DNA of 64,000 nucleotides from Palsa-504 sp963742795 (lineage in GTDB: Bacteria; Actinomycetota; Actinomycetes; Streptosporangiales; Streptosporangiaceae). The number at the start of each line of letters is the position of its first letter. Position 1 is the first letter of the stretch. Shown piece after piece: positions 28,058-37,995 of the stretch. The DNA is taken from contig CAVUNL010000032.1 of assembly GCA_963742795.1 (NCBI GenBank), forward strand, positions 62,001 to 126,000, read 5' to 3'. Position numbers and translations under genes: made by a program. A model generated the notes under the pieces. That model was not told the DNA's origin. It saw nothing but the letters and a program-made list of their open reading frames with translations, and searched no databases.

Positions 28058-28190
28058 GGACCGGCGGCGGTACGAATCGGCCTCACTGGCCGTCGACGCT
28101 GACTCGCTCACCGGGGCCGTGCGCCTGTACGAGCGCGTCGGGTTCGCGCTGGACACGACCTGGATCACCTACTCCAAGCAGATCGGCTAA
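28058..28190 (+). pseudogene. C-terminal fragment of a GNAT N-acetyltransferase
   Basis: About 40 residues (RYESASLAVDADSLTGAVRL then YERVGFALDTTWITYSK) match the last beta-alpha-beta of GNAT enzymes, where LYERVGF is the usual motif. The acetyl-CoA-binding part should precede it, but upstream sequence is the AT-rich element and hairpins, so the 5' three quarters have been lost. It lies next to the putative mobile element, which may be the cause. Confidence 0.6.
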
Positions 28191-28372
28191 CCGACCCGGA
28201 TCAGCCGATCGGTGGATGCGCTCCGCCGACCGGCCCACCGCGGGGTTCATCCGCCGGAGTGGCTAGCCGGTCGATGCGCTCCCAGGGGTCATGCTGAGAC
28301 CCTCACAGTACTAAGCGCAAACGGACTAGAGCCGGAAGGATTGAGCATGTCCACTCTGATCGGGGGAACATC

Positions 28373-29139
28373 ATGGTAGGCACGTCTCAGGCAGCGACAG
28401 AAGACACTCAGACCACGCCTGCGGCCCAGGCGGTGGACCTGCGCAAGACGTACGGCACCGGGCAGGCCGTGGTCCACGCCCTGGCCGGCATCAACGTGAC
28501 CTTCGAGCGCGGCCGGTTCACCGCCGTCATGGGCCCGTCGGGGTCGGGCAAGTCGACGCTCATGCACTGCATGGCCGGCCTGGACCGGCCGACGTCCGGG
28601 CAGGCGTTCGTCGGCGGCCTGGACATCGGGAGCCTGGACGACGCCGGGCTGACCCAGCTGCGGCGGGACCGGATCGGCTTCGTGTTCCAGTCCTTCAACC
28701 TCGTCCCGACCCTGACCGCGGCCGAGAACATCACGCTGCCCGCCGACCTGGCCGGGCCGGAAGGTCGACCAGGAGTGGTTCGACTACCTGGTCGAGCAGC
28801 TGGGGATCGCCGACCGGCTGTCGCACCGGCCCAGCGAGATGTCGGGCGGCCAGCAGCAGCGGGTGGCCTGCGCCCGGGCGCTGATCAACCGGCCCGACCT
28901 CGTCTTCGCCGACGAGCCCACCGGCAACCTCGACTCGAACGCCTCGGCCGAGATGCTGGCGTTCCTGCGGCGCTCGGTGACCGAGTTCGGCCAGTCCATC
29001 GTCATGGTGACCCACGACCCGCACGGGGCCGCCTACGCCGACCGGGTCGTCTTCCTGGCCGACGGCAAGGTGGTCGGCGAGCTGCACGCAGCCGACCGCC
29101 GACTCGGTCCTGGAGCGCATGCGGACGCTGGGGGCCTGA
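28373..29139 (+). CDS. ABC transporter ATP-binding protein, MacB/LolD type (frameshifted)
   Basis: ATG 28373 follows GGGGGA. About 255 residues. Walker A GPSGSGKSTLMHCMAGLD, Q loop FVFQSFNLVPTLTAAENI, signature MSGGQQQRVACARALINRP, Walker B LVFADEPTGNLDS, switch VMVTHDPHGAAY. Frame errors: an extra C near 28760 (GRKVDQEWFD expected) and an extra base near 29095 (HAPTADSVLERMRTLGA expected, stop TGA 29137). The stop is 1 bp from the permease ATG at 29141, so the two are co-translated. Together they form an exporter of the FtsX/MacB class without a periplasmic adaptor, as usual in Gram-positives. Confidence 0.9.
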
Positions 29140-29140
29140 C

Positions 29141-31665
29141 ATGTGGAAGGTCACGATCAAGGGCCTGCTGGCCCACAAGCTCCGGCTGGCGCTGACCGCG
29201 CTGGCCATCGTGCTCGGCGTGACGTTCATCGCCGGGACGTTCGTCCTCACCGACACGCTGCACAACACGTTCACCACGCTGTTCGGCAACATCTACCAGA
29301 ACGTCGACTTCCAGGTGCGCGGCGTGGCCCAGTTCGGCAGCGGCGGCAACGCGGTCCGCAACCCGTCCCCGAGTCGCTGCTGGCCACGGTCCGCGGCGTG
29401 CCCGGCGTCGCGGCCGCCGACGGCCAGGTCACGGGCTACGCCCAGTTCGTCGCCCCCGACGGCAAGGCCATCGCGACCGGCGGCGCGCCCACCCTCGGCG
29501 TGTCCTTCGACCCCGACCCGCAGATCTCCAGCCTGCACCTGATCGCGGGCGGCCCGCCGACCACCTCCGACGACGTGGTGATGGACGCCGGCACGGCGCA
29601 GAAGTACGGCTTCACCGTGGGCCAGCAGGTGCGCATCCTGCCGCCGGGCCGACCCAGACGTTCACCATCACCGGCATCGCCGAGTTCGGCACGGCCAACA
29701 ACCTGGCCGGGGCCACCCTGGCCGCCTTCGACCTGCCCACGGCGCAGGCGCTCGCTCGGCGAGGTCGGCCAGCTCGACGACATCAACGTCGTGGCCGCGC
29801 CGGGCGCGGACAAGGCCGCGGTCCAGCAGGCCATCGCCCGGGTCCTGCCCCCGGGCGTCGAGGTGGTCACCGGTCAGACCGTGGTCAACGAGAACGACGA
29901 GCGCGATCGACCAGGCGCTCGGCTTCTTCAACACGGCGCTGCTGGTCTTCGCCTTCATCTCGCTGTTCGTCGGCGCGTTCACCATCTTCAACACGTTCTC
30001 CATCATCGTCGGCCAGCGGACCCGGGAGCTGGCCCTGCTGCGCATCGTCGGGGCGAGCCGGCGCCAGGTGTTCCGCTCCGTGCTCGGCGAGGCGGCCATC
30101 GTCGGGCTGGTGTCGTCGGTGATCGGCCTCGGGCTCGGGGTGCTGGCCGCGCTCGGGCTCGAGGCGCTGCTGAGCGGGTTCGGGATCACGCTGCCGTCCG
30201 GGTCGCTGGTCTTCGAGGCGCGCACCGTCGATCGTCGGCCTGCGTCGTCGGCGTCGGGGTGACCGTCGTGTCGGCGCATCAGCCCGGCCCGCGGGCCGTG
30301 CGCATCCCGCCGGTGGCCGCGCTCGATGACCGCCGGTGCCGGACCAGACGTCTCGCTCCGGCGCCGCTTCACCTGGGGCACGGCCATCGCCGTGGTCGGC
30401 GTGGTCCTGCTCGCCGTCGGGCTGGCCAAGCCGGCCATCGCGCTCGTCGGCCTCGGCGCGGTGCTGCATCTTCGTCGGCGTCGCCATGCTGGCCCCGGCC
30501 GTGGCCCGCCCGCTGTCCAGCGTCATCGGCCGCCCGCTGGCCCGGCTGCTCGGGGAGCCGGGCAAGCTCGGGCGGGAGAACTCCATGCGCAGTCCCCGGC
30601 GCACCGCGCAGACCGCCTCGGCCCTCATGGTCGGCCTGGCCCTGGTCTCGGCCATCGCCGTGTTCGGCGCCTCGCTGTCGAGGTCGGCCACCAGCAGCGT
30701 CGACAAGGCCATCAGCGCCGACCTCATCGTCACCGCCCACAACGGCGCGGGGGAGCTTCAGCAACTCGGCGCCTCGATGGCCTCGGCTGTCCCGGGCGTC
30801 ACCGCGACCACCACCGTCTACGGCGGGCCAGTTCGAGTTCCAGGACTCGCTGTCCAAGCTCACCGCGGTGTCCACGGAGCACCTGTCCAGCACCGTGATC
30901 CTGCACATGACGTCGGGCACGCCAGCCGCGCTGGCCGCCGGCGAGCTGCTCATCGACTCGACCACGGCCAGACTCGGACCACCTCTCCGTCGGCGACACC
31001 GTGCCGGTGAAGTTCGCCCTGACCGGGCCGACCACCATGCGCATCGGCGGCATCTACCAGGCCAACGCCCTGATCGGCAGCTACCTCGTCAGCGACGCTT
31101 CTTCCTGGCCCACTTCCCGAACCCAGCCTCCGGGCGCGGTGCTGCTGCGGACCGACGGCAGCGCCGGGGTGGACACCGCGGTCACCAGCGCCCTGGCCGC
31201 CTACCCGAACGTCCAGGTCCAGACCCGGGCCCAGTTCGAGCAGGCCCAGGTGACGGCCAGTCAACCAGTTGCTCGGCCTGGTCTACGCCCTGCTCGCCCT
31301 GGCCGTGCTCATCGCCCTGATCGGGATCGTGAACACGCTCATGCTGTCGGTCTTCGAGCGCACCCACGAGATCGGGCTGCTGCGGGCGGTCGGCATGCGG
31401 CGGCGCCAGATCCGGGCCATGATCCGCTCCGAGTCGGTGATCCTGGCCGTCTTCGGCGCCATCATCGGCATCATCATCGGGACCGGCATGGGCATCGCCC
31501 TGGTGTCCTCGCTGAAGCACGCAGGGCATCACCGACACCGTCGTGCCGTTCTCCAACCTGGTGATCTTCCTGGTCCTGGCCGCCCTGCTCGGCCTGGTGG
31601 CGGCCAGCTGGCCGGCCCGGCGGGCGGCCAAGCTGGACGTGCTGGCGGCCATCGCCGCCGAGTAG
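29141..31665 (+). CDS. FtsX/MacB-type ABC permease, heavily frameshifted
   Basis: Reconstructed length about 840 residues, one long permease with two FtsX modules. N-terminus: KVTIKGLLAHKLRLALTALA, then a MacB-like extracellular domain (DTLHNTFTTLFGNIYQNVDF); central helices (ELALLRIVGASRRQVFRSV, VIGLGLGVLAALGLEALL); the second half with REALRIVG-like HEIGLLRAVGMRRRQIRAMI and a final helix block. At least ten single-base indels are needed to read it through, near 29372, 29650, 29752, 29905, 30228, 30260, 30345, 30468, 30830, 30975, 31098, 31262 and 31522. Most are at G/C-rich sites. It follows the ATPase by 1 bp. A palindromic terminator ends the unit at 31680. Confidence 0.82.
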
Positions 31666-31679
31666 CGCACGTCGATTCC

Positions 31680-31715
31680 GTTCGCGGGACCCGGCCCGGG
31701 CCGGGTCCCGCGAAC
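31680..31715. terminator. Perfect 36-nt palindromic terminator
   Basis: 18-nt arms GTTCGCGGGACCCGGCCC and GGGCCGGGTCCCGCGAAC, no unpaired loop needed beyond the central four bases. 15 bp after the permease stop. Confidence 0.85.
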
Positions 31716-31775
31716 GCTATGCCGCGATCGCGGGTCCCGCGGGAACGCGCGTCTCGCGGCCCTTAGGCTGCTGGA

Positions 31776-32572
31776 GTGGATTACCTCGCGGCCGCCGGGC
31801 GGACCGGGGAGTGGCTGCTTTCCGTGGCCGACCGGGGCCCAGAAGGCTGGTCCTGGCCGGTCCGGCCGGGCGTGTCGGCTGCGGTCGAACCCGGCCTGGG
31901 CTGGGGGACCGCGGCACCGGTGCTGTTCTTCGTGGAGGCCTTCCGGACCACAGCGGACGAGCGCTGGCTGGCGGCGGCCCGGGCTGGCGCCCGGTGGATG
32001 GAGCACCATCTCGGCCCGGCCGCCGAGGCGTGGGCGGGCTGCGGGCTGCTGACCGGGGTCGGCGGCTGGGCGGTCGTGCTCGATGAGCTGGCCGCCGCGG
32101 CCGGCGACACGCGGGCCCGCGACCTGGCCGGGCGGGTACTGGAGACGGTCGCGGCCAGGGCCTCGTGGACCGAGGACGGGGTGCACTGGCACGACCTGAC
32201 CGAGATGGTGTGGGGCACGGCCGGCATCGGGTGCCTCCTGCTGGCGCTGGGCCCGGCCTACCTCGGCCCGGCCGCCCGGGACCTGGCCGTCGGCGCGGGA
32301 GACTGGCTGCTGGCCCAGGCCGAGCCGGCCGGAGGACCTGGCCTTCGCCGTGCGCCTGGTCGACGACATCCTGAGCCGGGCCGTTAGCGACGAGTCAGGG
32401 ATGCGGTGGTCGAACTACGAGTACCGGCGGCCCGACCCGGATCTCCCCCCCGAGACGACCTACATGCAGGGCGCCCCGGGAATCGGCTCTACCTTGCTGC
32501 GCCTGCACCGCCACCTGGCCGGGGACCCCTGGGCGGTCGCTGGCCGCATGCCCCAGCCTGGACCTGACTTAA
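31776..32572 (+). pseudogene. LanC-like (lanthionine synthetase C-like) gene with internal deletion
   Basis: From GTG/ATG 31776 the first 185 residues (WGTAAPVLFFVEAF, AGCGLLTGVGGWAVVLDEL, MVWGTAGIGCLLLALG) are the LanC-type toroid repeats with repeated GxxG helices. At about 32335 (LLAQAEPA) the sequence jumps with a frame change to DLAFAVRLVDDILSRAV and the GAPGIGSTLLRLHRHLAG repeat near the C-terminus. The family is about 400 residues; some 100-150, including the zinc-ligand Cys-His motif, are absent. The end is uncertain: a TAA occurs at 32570 in one frame, and another frame runs into the tandem repeat after it. No lanthipeptide precursor or dehydratase is nearby. Confidence 0.65.
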
Positions 32573-32640
32573 GATTCGACCCGCTGGCCTGGCCAGCGGC
32601 ATATTTGTTTTGGCATGGTTCGACGGTCCGCGGTCCCATT

Positions 32641-32685
32641 CCCCCAAACCTCATCCCCCCAAACCTCATCCCCCCAAACCTCATC
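32641..32685. repeat. 15-bp tandem repeat, three units, intergenic
   Basis: CCCCCAAACCTCATC three times in exact succession, followed by a partial, C-rich copy. It lies between the LanC-like relic and the OsmC gene. Confidence 0.9.
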
Positions 32686-32712
32686 CCCCCCAAAACCCCC
32701 ACCCGCCCCGTT

Positions 32713-32795
32713 TTCGCGGTTGATTGGTGCTTCGCGGTTGATTCAGGGCACTCCAGCACCCCAAATCAACCGCAGAACCCGAATCAACCGCGGAA
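32713..32795. repeat. REP/BIME-like palindromic cluster
   Basis: TTCGCGGTTGATT occurs at 32713-32725 and 32731-32743; its inverse, AATCAACCGC(A/G)GAA, occurs at 32764-32777 and 32782-32795. Two direct and two inverted copies can fold into one long imperfect hairpin. It is between convergent units. Confidence 0.75.
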
Positions 32796-32863
32796 ATGTG
32801 GCTGGTGTGACGGCTGAGGTTCCGGTCGGCGAGGCGGCGGCACGAAGGCTTTCTGAACGGGAC

Positions 32864-33388
32864 CTAGGCCGTTACCGACAGCTGGGCCGGGTGAGCCAGC
32901 GTCTGGTAGACCACGCAGTACCGCTCGGTCAGCTTGATCAGCGTCTGGACCTGCTCGGGACTGGCCTCGGTCTCGAGGTCGAAGGCCAGCCGGATCGAGC
33001 TGAACCCGACCGGCGCCTCCTTGCTGACCGCCAGCGTCCCGCGGAAGTCCAGATCGCCCTCGGCGGTGACGGTCCCGCCGGCCACGTCGATCTCCAGCGA
33101 GGTGGCCACGGCCCGCAGGGTCACTCCCGCGCAGGCCACCAGCGCCTGCAGCAGCATGTCCCCGGAGCACGCCAGTGAGCCGTCGCCGCCGGTGGCCGGG
33201 TGCAGGCCCGCCACGGCCAGGGCCCGCCCGGTGTCCACCGAGCAGGCGATGGACTGCTCGTCGAGCTGCCCGTGGGCGCGCAAGGTGATGACCGCCTGCT
33301 GCGGATCCTGCCGGTAGGCGTCCTTGAGCGGCTGCTGCACGCTCTGCAGCTCAGCGTTGTCCACTACGGTCCTCCCATCGACGGGCAT
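32864..33388 (-). CDS. OsmC/Ohr-like peroxiredoxin-family protein
   Basis: 174 residues from ATG 33388. OsmC fold with the two cysteines: LLQALVACAGVTLRAVAT and LTERYCVVYQTLAHPAQL. LACSGDMLLQALVACAG is the characteristic middle helix. It is likely a thiol-dependent hydroperoxidase or related protein. The neighbouring PPOX-class gene ends 7 bp upstream in the same direction, so the two share a transcript. Confidence 0.87.
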   Translation of the reverse strand: MPVDGRTVVDNAELQSVQQPLKDAYRQDPQQAVITLRAHGQLDEQSIACSVDTGRALAVAGLHPATGGDGSLACSGDMLLQALVACAGVTLRAVATSLEIDVAGGTVTAEGDLDFRGTLAVSKEAPVGFSSIRLAFDLETEASPEQVQTLIKLTERYCVVYQTLAHPAQLSVTA

Positions 33389-33395
33389 CGTCTCC

Positions 33396-33845
33396 TCAGC
33401 CTAGGGCCGACCAGCGACGCTGGGAGCCCGCGTAGTCATCCAGGCGCCAGGCCAGCGCCGACCGTGGCCGCAGCCCGTACACCACGTCGAAGGCGGGATC
33501 GGCGTCCGGCAGGTACTGCCGGTCCTCCGGCCGGGTGTACTTCGCGGCCAGCGCCGCGACCACGGAGGGGAGCTGGCCGGGAGAGCCCAGGTCCTCGGCG
33601 ATGCCGTGCACGATCAGGACGTCCTCACCGCTTTCCAGGTGGATCACCGCCCGCGGGTCGGCGGCCAGGTTCCGGGCCTTGCGGGTGCTCCGCTCGCTGT
33701 ACAGGTAGAGCGTCTCGCCGGCGACGGCACCCCAGACCGGCGCCGCATGGGGGGCACCCAAGGTGGTGGTGGTGCCTAGCCAGTAAGTCCGTGCTGCCGC
33801 CAGCCGCCCGGCCACCTCGGCCCACGTCATGGTGTTCTCTGGCAT
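33396..33845 (-). CDS. PPOX-class (pyridoxamine 5'-phosphate oxidase-like) flavin/F420-binding protein
   Basis: 149 residues from ATG 33845. Split-barrel features: TYWLGTTTTLGAPHAAPVWG, LYLYSERSTRKARNLAADPR and AVIHLESGEDVLIVHGIAED. These match the actinobacterial F420- or FMN-dependent split-barrel group acting on small-molecule substrates; ligand unknown. Its stop is 7 bp from the OsmC start, so the genes are likely coupled. Directly follows the BHMT-like gene with 27 bp between. Confidence 0.8.
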   Translation of the reverse strand: MPENTMTWAEVAGRLAAARTYWLGTTTTLGAPHAAPVWGAVAGETLYLYSERSTRKARNLAADPRAVIHLESGEDVLIVHGIAEDLGSPGQLPSVVAALAAKYTRPEDRQYLPDADPAFDVVYGLRPRSALAWRLDDYAGSQRRWSALG

Positions 33846-33872
33846 AGCCCGATGATCGCACCGGGCGGCCAG

Positions 33873-34893
33873 CTAGGCGTTCCAGCTGGACAGGAAGGCC
33901 GCATCCTTGGCCGAGATCTTGGCCCGGAACATCGGGTGCAGGTCCATCGACGGCGAGTACTTGCTTGCCGGGACCTTGCGGCCCAGCGCTTCGGCCATGG
34001 CCCGCACGTGCTGCGGCCCGGCGCCGCAGCAGATGCCCACGTAGTCCACCCCGAGCTCGCGCCTGGACCGCGAACTGCGCCATTTCGAATCGGGTGCAGG
34101 TGAACGGGTCGAGCGCGACCGGGAAGGCCTGCCCGCCGTCCGCGGACCTCAGCGCCTGCATGGTGGGTTCGGCCGCGCTGGTGCGGTACGGCACCGGCTG
34201 GACGGCCACCGCGCAGTCGACCAAGTCCCGGATCTTGCTGATCAGCGGCACCATCGTGGCCGGCCCGCGGTCGCAGTTCAGCCCGACGACCTGCGCTCCC
34301 TCCGCGGCCAGGATGCGGCACGCGTCGGCGTACTCGTACCCGTCACGGGTGTGGCCTGGCTGGGTCGGCGCCAGCGTCACCATCGCGGGCAGGCCCAGCT
34401 CGCTGATGACCTCCAGCGCGATCAGCGCCTCGCCCAGGTAGTCGTTCGTCTCGGAGATGACGAAGTCGACGCCTTCCTCGGCCGCCCAGCCCAGCTGCTC
34501 GGCGAACATGGCCCGGACCGTGTCCCTGGTCGCCGGGTCACCGGGGTCGAAAGCCCAGGTGTTGCACACGTTCCCCGCTACCAGGGCGCCGCCTTCGCGG
34601 GCCACGTCGCGGGCGATCCGCACTGCCGAGCGGTTCATGGCCTCCAGGTCACCCTCGCGGCCGACGTCACGGAGCTTCTCCCGGTGCGCGTAGTAGGTCA
34701 GGGCCACCATCACGTCCGCGCCCGCGCGCAGGAACTCCCGGTGCAGCTCGCGCACCGCGTCGGGGAAATCAAGCACTACCTCGGGCACGAACGGCCCGGC
34801 CTTGATGTAGCCACGGCGTTCCAGCTCGAACACGTAGCCCTCGGCCCCTAGCATGGTGCCGGCCCGCAGCCGCTCCGCCAGTGACATGTTCAT
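33873..34893 (-). CDS. Homocysteine S-methyltransferase (BHMT-like) family protein (frameshifted)
   Basis: About 340 residues from ATG 34893 (MNMSLAERLRAGTMLG) with GGAAGGG upstream. The Pcm/BHMT TIM barrel is seen in LTYYAHREKLRDVG, GNVCNTWAFDPGD, ETNDYLGEALIALEVI and APTQPGHTRDGYEYA. Zinc ligands: GLNCDRGP and, after the frame change near 34060, GVDYVGICCGAGPQHVRAMA. It should transfer a methyl group from a betaine-like donor to homocysteine or a related thiol. It ends the catabolic operon, and may demethylate a betaine-type substrate or regenerate methionine. Confidence 0.85.
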
Positions 34894-34897
34894 GGCG

Positions 34898-35110
34898 CTA
34901 CCCTTCCAGCCAGCGGGCCGACTGCACACCGCCGGCGAACCGGGCGGGCGTGGCCGGGTCTCCGACCGGGGACCGCTCGAGCACCGTGACGGCCTCCGCC
35001 CGCGGCGCGGCGGAATACGCCGTCATCAGCCCCATGACGCCGCCGCCGATAATCGTCAGCCGCCCGGCCACCCGCACGCTCCCATCCGCCGCCGCGTTTA
35101 GGTCAGACAT
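34898..35110 (-). pseudogene. N-terminal fragment of a DAO-family FAD oxidoreductase (sarcosine-oxidase-like)
   Basis: From ATG 35110 the sequence reads through a dinucleotide fold (RLTIIGGGVMGLMTAYSAA), VTVLERSPVGDPATPA and ARFAGGVQSARW, then stops after 70 residues at 34898. DAO enzymes are 370 residues or more, so only the FAD-binding start remains. Enzymes of this family demethylate sarcosine or related N-methyl amines, which fits the BHMT-like gene that follows by 4 bp. Confidence 0.7.
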
Positions 35111-35135
35111 CGTACGCCAAGCCGCCAATCCCAGG

Positions 35136-36263
35136 TCACGGCGCGCTGGCCAGCACCTCGCTCACCTTCACCCAGCGGCCGGAAGCGGCCGAGAGCTCCA
35201 TCGCCTCGCATACCGCCTGCGCCGCCGCGCCCTCGGCGAAGCCGGGGGTCCACGGTGTGCCAGGCCAGCCCGCCAGCAGGTCCGCGGCCTGGTTGGCAAA
35301 CGACGAGCCGTACCCGACACCCTGGCCGATCGGCCACCACTGGGCCGCGTACGGGTGCGTGGGATGCTCGGCCCGGATCCGCCGCATCCCGTACAGCCGC
35401 ACGTCGTCGTCGGCCCCGGCGTACCACAGCTCGTTCAGCCGGGTGTAGTCGAACATCAGCGTGCCACGGCTGCCGTTGACCTCGACGGTGAAGTCGCAGG
35501 GCCGGCGGACGGCGGCCCGGGCCACCTCGAAACTGCCCAGCGCGCCCGACTCGAACCGCAGCAGGGCACTGGCCGCATCGTCCACGGTCACCGGGACCTG
35601 GCCGCCGCCGGCCCGGGGCCGCTGCCTGAAGAACGTCTCCGCCTGCGCGCAGGCCGACTCGACCGGCCCGGCCATGCTCAGCGCCAGGTCGATCAGGTGG
35701 CAGCCCAGGTCGCTGATCGTGGTCCCGCCCATGGCCCGGTCGAAACGCCAGTCGTGCGGGGTGGCCGGGTCGGTGAACTCATCCGACAGCCAGGTGGCCC
35801 GCCACAGCCGCACCTCCCCGACGGCACCCTCGTCGATCATCCGCATCATCAGCGCCAGCGCGGGCAGCCGCCGGTAGTTGAAGCCGACCGCGTTGAGCAC
35901 CCCGGCTCTCCGCACCGCGGCCAGCGCCGCGGCCGCCTTGCGGTAGGAGGTGGCCAGCGGCTTCTCGCACAGCACCGCCTTGCCCCCGCCGCCGCCGCGA
36001 TCTGCGCGTGCGTGCCGGGCGGCGTGCAGATGTCCACCACGTCCACGTCGTCCCGCGCGACCAGCTCCCGCCAGTCGATGACCGTGTCGGGCACGCCATA
36101 CGCCGGCCGCCGCGGCCGCCACCGCCCCGGCGTCCCGCCCGGACATCACCGTGACCACCGGCGTCACCGGCAGGGCCCGCAGCATCGGCGCCACCCGGTA
36201 GCCGTAGCAGTGCGCCTTGCCCATCAGCCCGTAGCCCACGATCCCGACCCGCAGCGTGTCCAC
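35136..36263 (-). CDS. Gfo/Idh/MocA family oxidoreductase 1 (frameshifted)
   Basis: From ATG 36263 (MDTLRVGIVGYGLMGKAHCY) with the NAD(P)-binding fold GYGLMG. Frames change near 36105 and 35990; between them lies DDVDVVDICTPPGTHAQIAA, then KAVLCEKPLATSYRKA (the EKP active-site motif) and WRFDRAMGGTTISDLGCHLIDL (the C-terminal catalytic His). About 375 residues, normal length. It should oxidise a polyol or inositol-type sugar. Third dehydrogenase of the operon that ends with the BHMT-like gene. Confidence 0.85.
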   Translation of the reverse strand: MDTLRVGIVGYGLMGKAHCYGYRVAPMLRALPVTPVVTVMSGRDAGAVAAAAAGVWRARHGHRLAGAGRAGRRGRGGHLHAARHARADRGGGGGKAVLCEKPLATSYRKAAAALAAVRRAGVLNAVGFNYRRLPALALMMRMIDEGAVGEVRLWRATWLSDEFTDPATPHDWRFDRAMGGTTISDLGCHLIDLALSMAGPVESACAQAETFFRQRPRAGGGQVPVTVDDAASALLRFESGALGSFEVARAAVRRPCDFTVEVNGSRGTLMFDYTRLNELWYAGADDDVRLYGMRRIRAEHPTHPYAAQWWPIGQGVGYGSSFANQAADLLAGWPGTPWTPGFAEGAAAQAVCEAMELSAASGRWVKVSEVLASAP

Positions 36264-36308
36264 CGCGCTCAGCCGCCTGGCCGGTGCCGGTAGCTGGGCG
36301 GCAGGCCC

Positions 36309-37357
36309 TCACTCACGTCCCCGCGCGGGCTGGCCCCGCGCGGGCTGGCCCCGCGCGGGCTGGCCCCCCCTCCCGCCCGGGTCGGCCCCGCCCGGGTCGG
36401 CCCCGCCCGGGGACAGGGCCGGTATCGCCGCGGTGACCTGCTCGGCCGCGGTCAGCGCCGCAACCGCGTCGGCGGCCGTGGCGCCCTCGCAGGGCCCGCC
36501 GCGAGCGAACGAGGCGAAGCTCTCGGCCTGCCGCCGCAGCGCCTCGAGCTGGGCCACCTCGCCCTCGGCCGGGTCGATGACGTCGCAGCGCTCGCTGCCG
36601 CGGGTGCCGAACACCTCGGCCCACACGATGTCGCCCACCGGGTAGTAGCGGCCCAGCGAGACGAACCCGGTGGCGCCGCCGGACAGCGACACGATGACCT
36701 GCGCGCCGTCGGTGTCGGCGATCCCGTCCGGCGCCGCGCCGGACCCGACCGCGGCCAGGCTGGTGATGTCCTGGCCGGTCAGCCAGCGCAGCTGGTCGAA
36801 CTCGTGCACGCCCATGTCGATCGCGATCCCGCCGCTGTGCGCGCGGAACTCCGGCGACGGCGGCCGCTCGTCCCACTGGTAACAGGTGACGAGGTGGATC
36901 ACGCCCAGCGAGCCATCGGCGATCCGGTCGTGCAGCTGCCGCAGGCCCGGCACGAACCGGCGCCAGTACGCCACCTGCAGCGGCACTCCCGCCGCCGCGG
37001 CCACCTCGGCCGACGCCCGGGCCGCCGCCGCGGTCAGCCCGCACGGCTTCTCGCACAAGATGGGCACACCGCGCGCGGCCGCCTCGGCGATGATCGCGCC
37101 GTGCTGGTCGGTCGGGGCGGCGATCAGCACCCCGTCCAGCTCAGCAGCCTCCAGCATCGAGGCAAGGCTCTCGAAAAGCGGCACGCCGGGCGCCGCGACC
37201 GCCTCCCGGGCGACCGCCTCCCGGGCGCCGCCTCCCGGGCCGCCGCGGACATTTCCGCGATGGCCATCACCGCCACCTGCCGCGAGCCGGCCAGCGCCCG
37301 CAGGTGGGTGCGGCCCATCCGGCCCGCGCCGATCAGTCCCAGCCGGAACGCGGCCAT
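36309..37357 (-). CDS. Gfo/Idh/MocA family oxidoreductase 2, inositol-2-dehydrogenase-like (one frameshift)
   Basis: From ATG 37357 (MAAFRLGLIGAGRMGRTHLR, GAGRMG fold). LIAAPTDQHGAIIAEAAARG, ILCEKPCGLTAAAARA (EKP motif) and HSGGIAIDMGVHEFDQLRW (catalytic His) are present. The frame is lost in a 15-bp repeat at 37195-37238, where the third unit is one base short (14 bp). The C-terminus is a 15-bp DNA repeat expressed as GGADP and GQPAR repeats, which adds a disordered tail. About 345 residues of core. Likely oxidises a cyclic polyol. Its start lies 2 bp beyond the stop of the TIM-barrel gene before it in the operon. Confidence 0.82.
36321..36405. repeat. 15-bp tandem repeats, two families, at the end of a Gfo/Idh gene
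   Basis: CCGCGCGGGCTGGCC three times (36321-36365), then a 10-bp break, then CCCGGGTCGGCCCCG twice (36376-36405). Both have the same 15-bp period but different units. Confidence 0.9.
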
Positions 37358-37359
37358 CC

Positions 37360-37986
37360 TCACAGCCCCCGCGCGGCGAGGAACGCGCGGTTGTGCTGCT
37401 GTTCGGCCGCGGCCCGGGCGAACCGCTCCGCGCTGCGCGGCAGGATGTCCTGGTCAACCACCAGCCAGCCGCCGAACGACATCCGCCGCAGCCCGTCGAG
37501 CACGGCGTCCGCGTCCAGGTCACCGCCGCCCAGCGCACAGAACGCCTCCCGGGTCCAGATCTCGGTCACCGTCGCCTCGTCGGCGACGATCTGGCCCATC
37601 ACGGCAAGCCTGGCGTCCTTGAGGTGCACGTGGTTGACCCGGTTGCCGAGGTCGGCCAGCATGGCCACCGGGTCGCCGCCGCCGAGCAGCATGTGCCCGG
37701 TCTCCAGGCACAGCCCGACGTCGGACACCTCGAGCACCCGCTCGATCTCCCACGGCGCCTCGACGTTGGTCCCGGTTTCCGGGTGGAACGTCGGCTCGTA
37801 GCCGCGGTCGCGGCAGCGTCCGATGACCCGGGCCAGGCCCGCCGCGTATCCCGCCGCGGCCACCTGATCCAGGACCGTAGTGCCGTCCGGCACGTTCGGG
37901 TCGTGGCCCACGGTCAGCTCGAAGGCCCCGTAGCTGACCGGGGCGTTGGCCACCGCGATCGGCCGTGCGCCGTTCTCCTCGCTCAT
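37360..37986 (-). pseudogene. TIM-barrel sugar isomerase/epimerase (IolE-like) with an internal deletion
   Basis: 208 residues from ATG 37986. The N-terminus ANAPVSYGAFELTVGHDPNV and the second half, GYEPTFHPETGTNVEAPWEI, VGLCLETGHMLLGGGDPV and VNHVHLKDARL (metal-binding Glu and His), match the xylose-isomerase-like AP endonuclease 2 fold. Between them, after VLDQVAAAG, about 85 residues are missing compared with its relative at 54810-55688 (290 residues), leaving the barrel without two or three strands. It is in frame, so a shortened protein could be made but is unlikely to fold as a barrel. A third relative, at 39081, is longer. Confidence 0.72.
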
Positions 37987-37995
37987 CGGCTGTCC

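Noticed and set aside
28373..31665. MacAB-type antibiotic exporter with a periplasmic adaptor
   Set aside because: No MacA-like gene or outer-membrane channel is present; consistent with a Gram-positive exporter only.
31776..32572. Lanthipeptide biosynthetic cluster
   Set aside because: There is a LanC-like sequence only. No precursor peptide, LanB/LanM, or lantibiotic transporter is nearby, and the gene lacks its zinc motif.
32641..32795. CRISPR array
   Set aside because: The repeats are contiguous 15-mers without spacers, and no cas genes are present.
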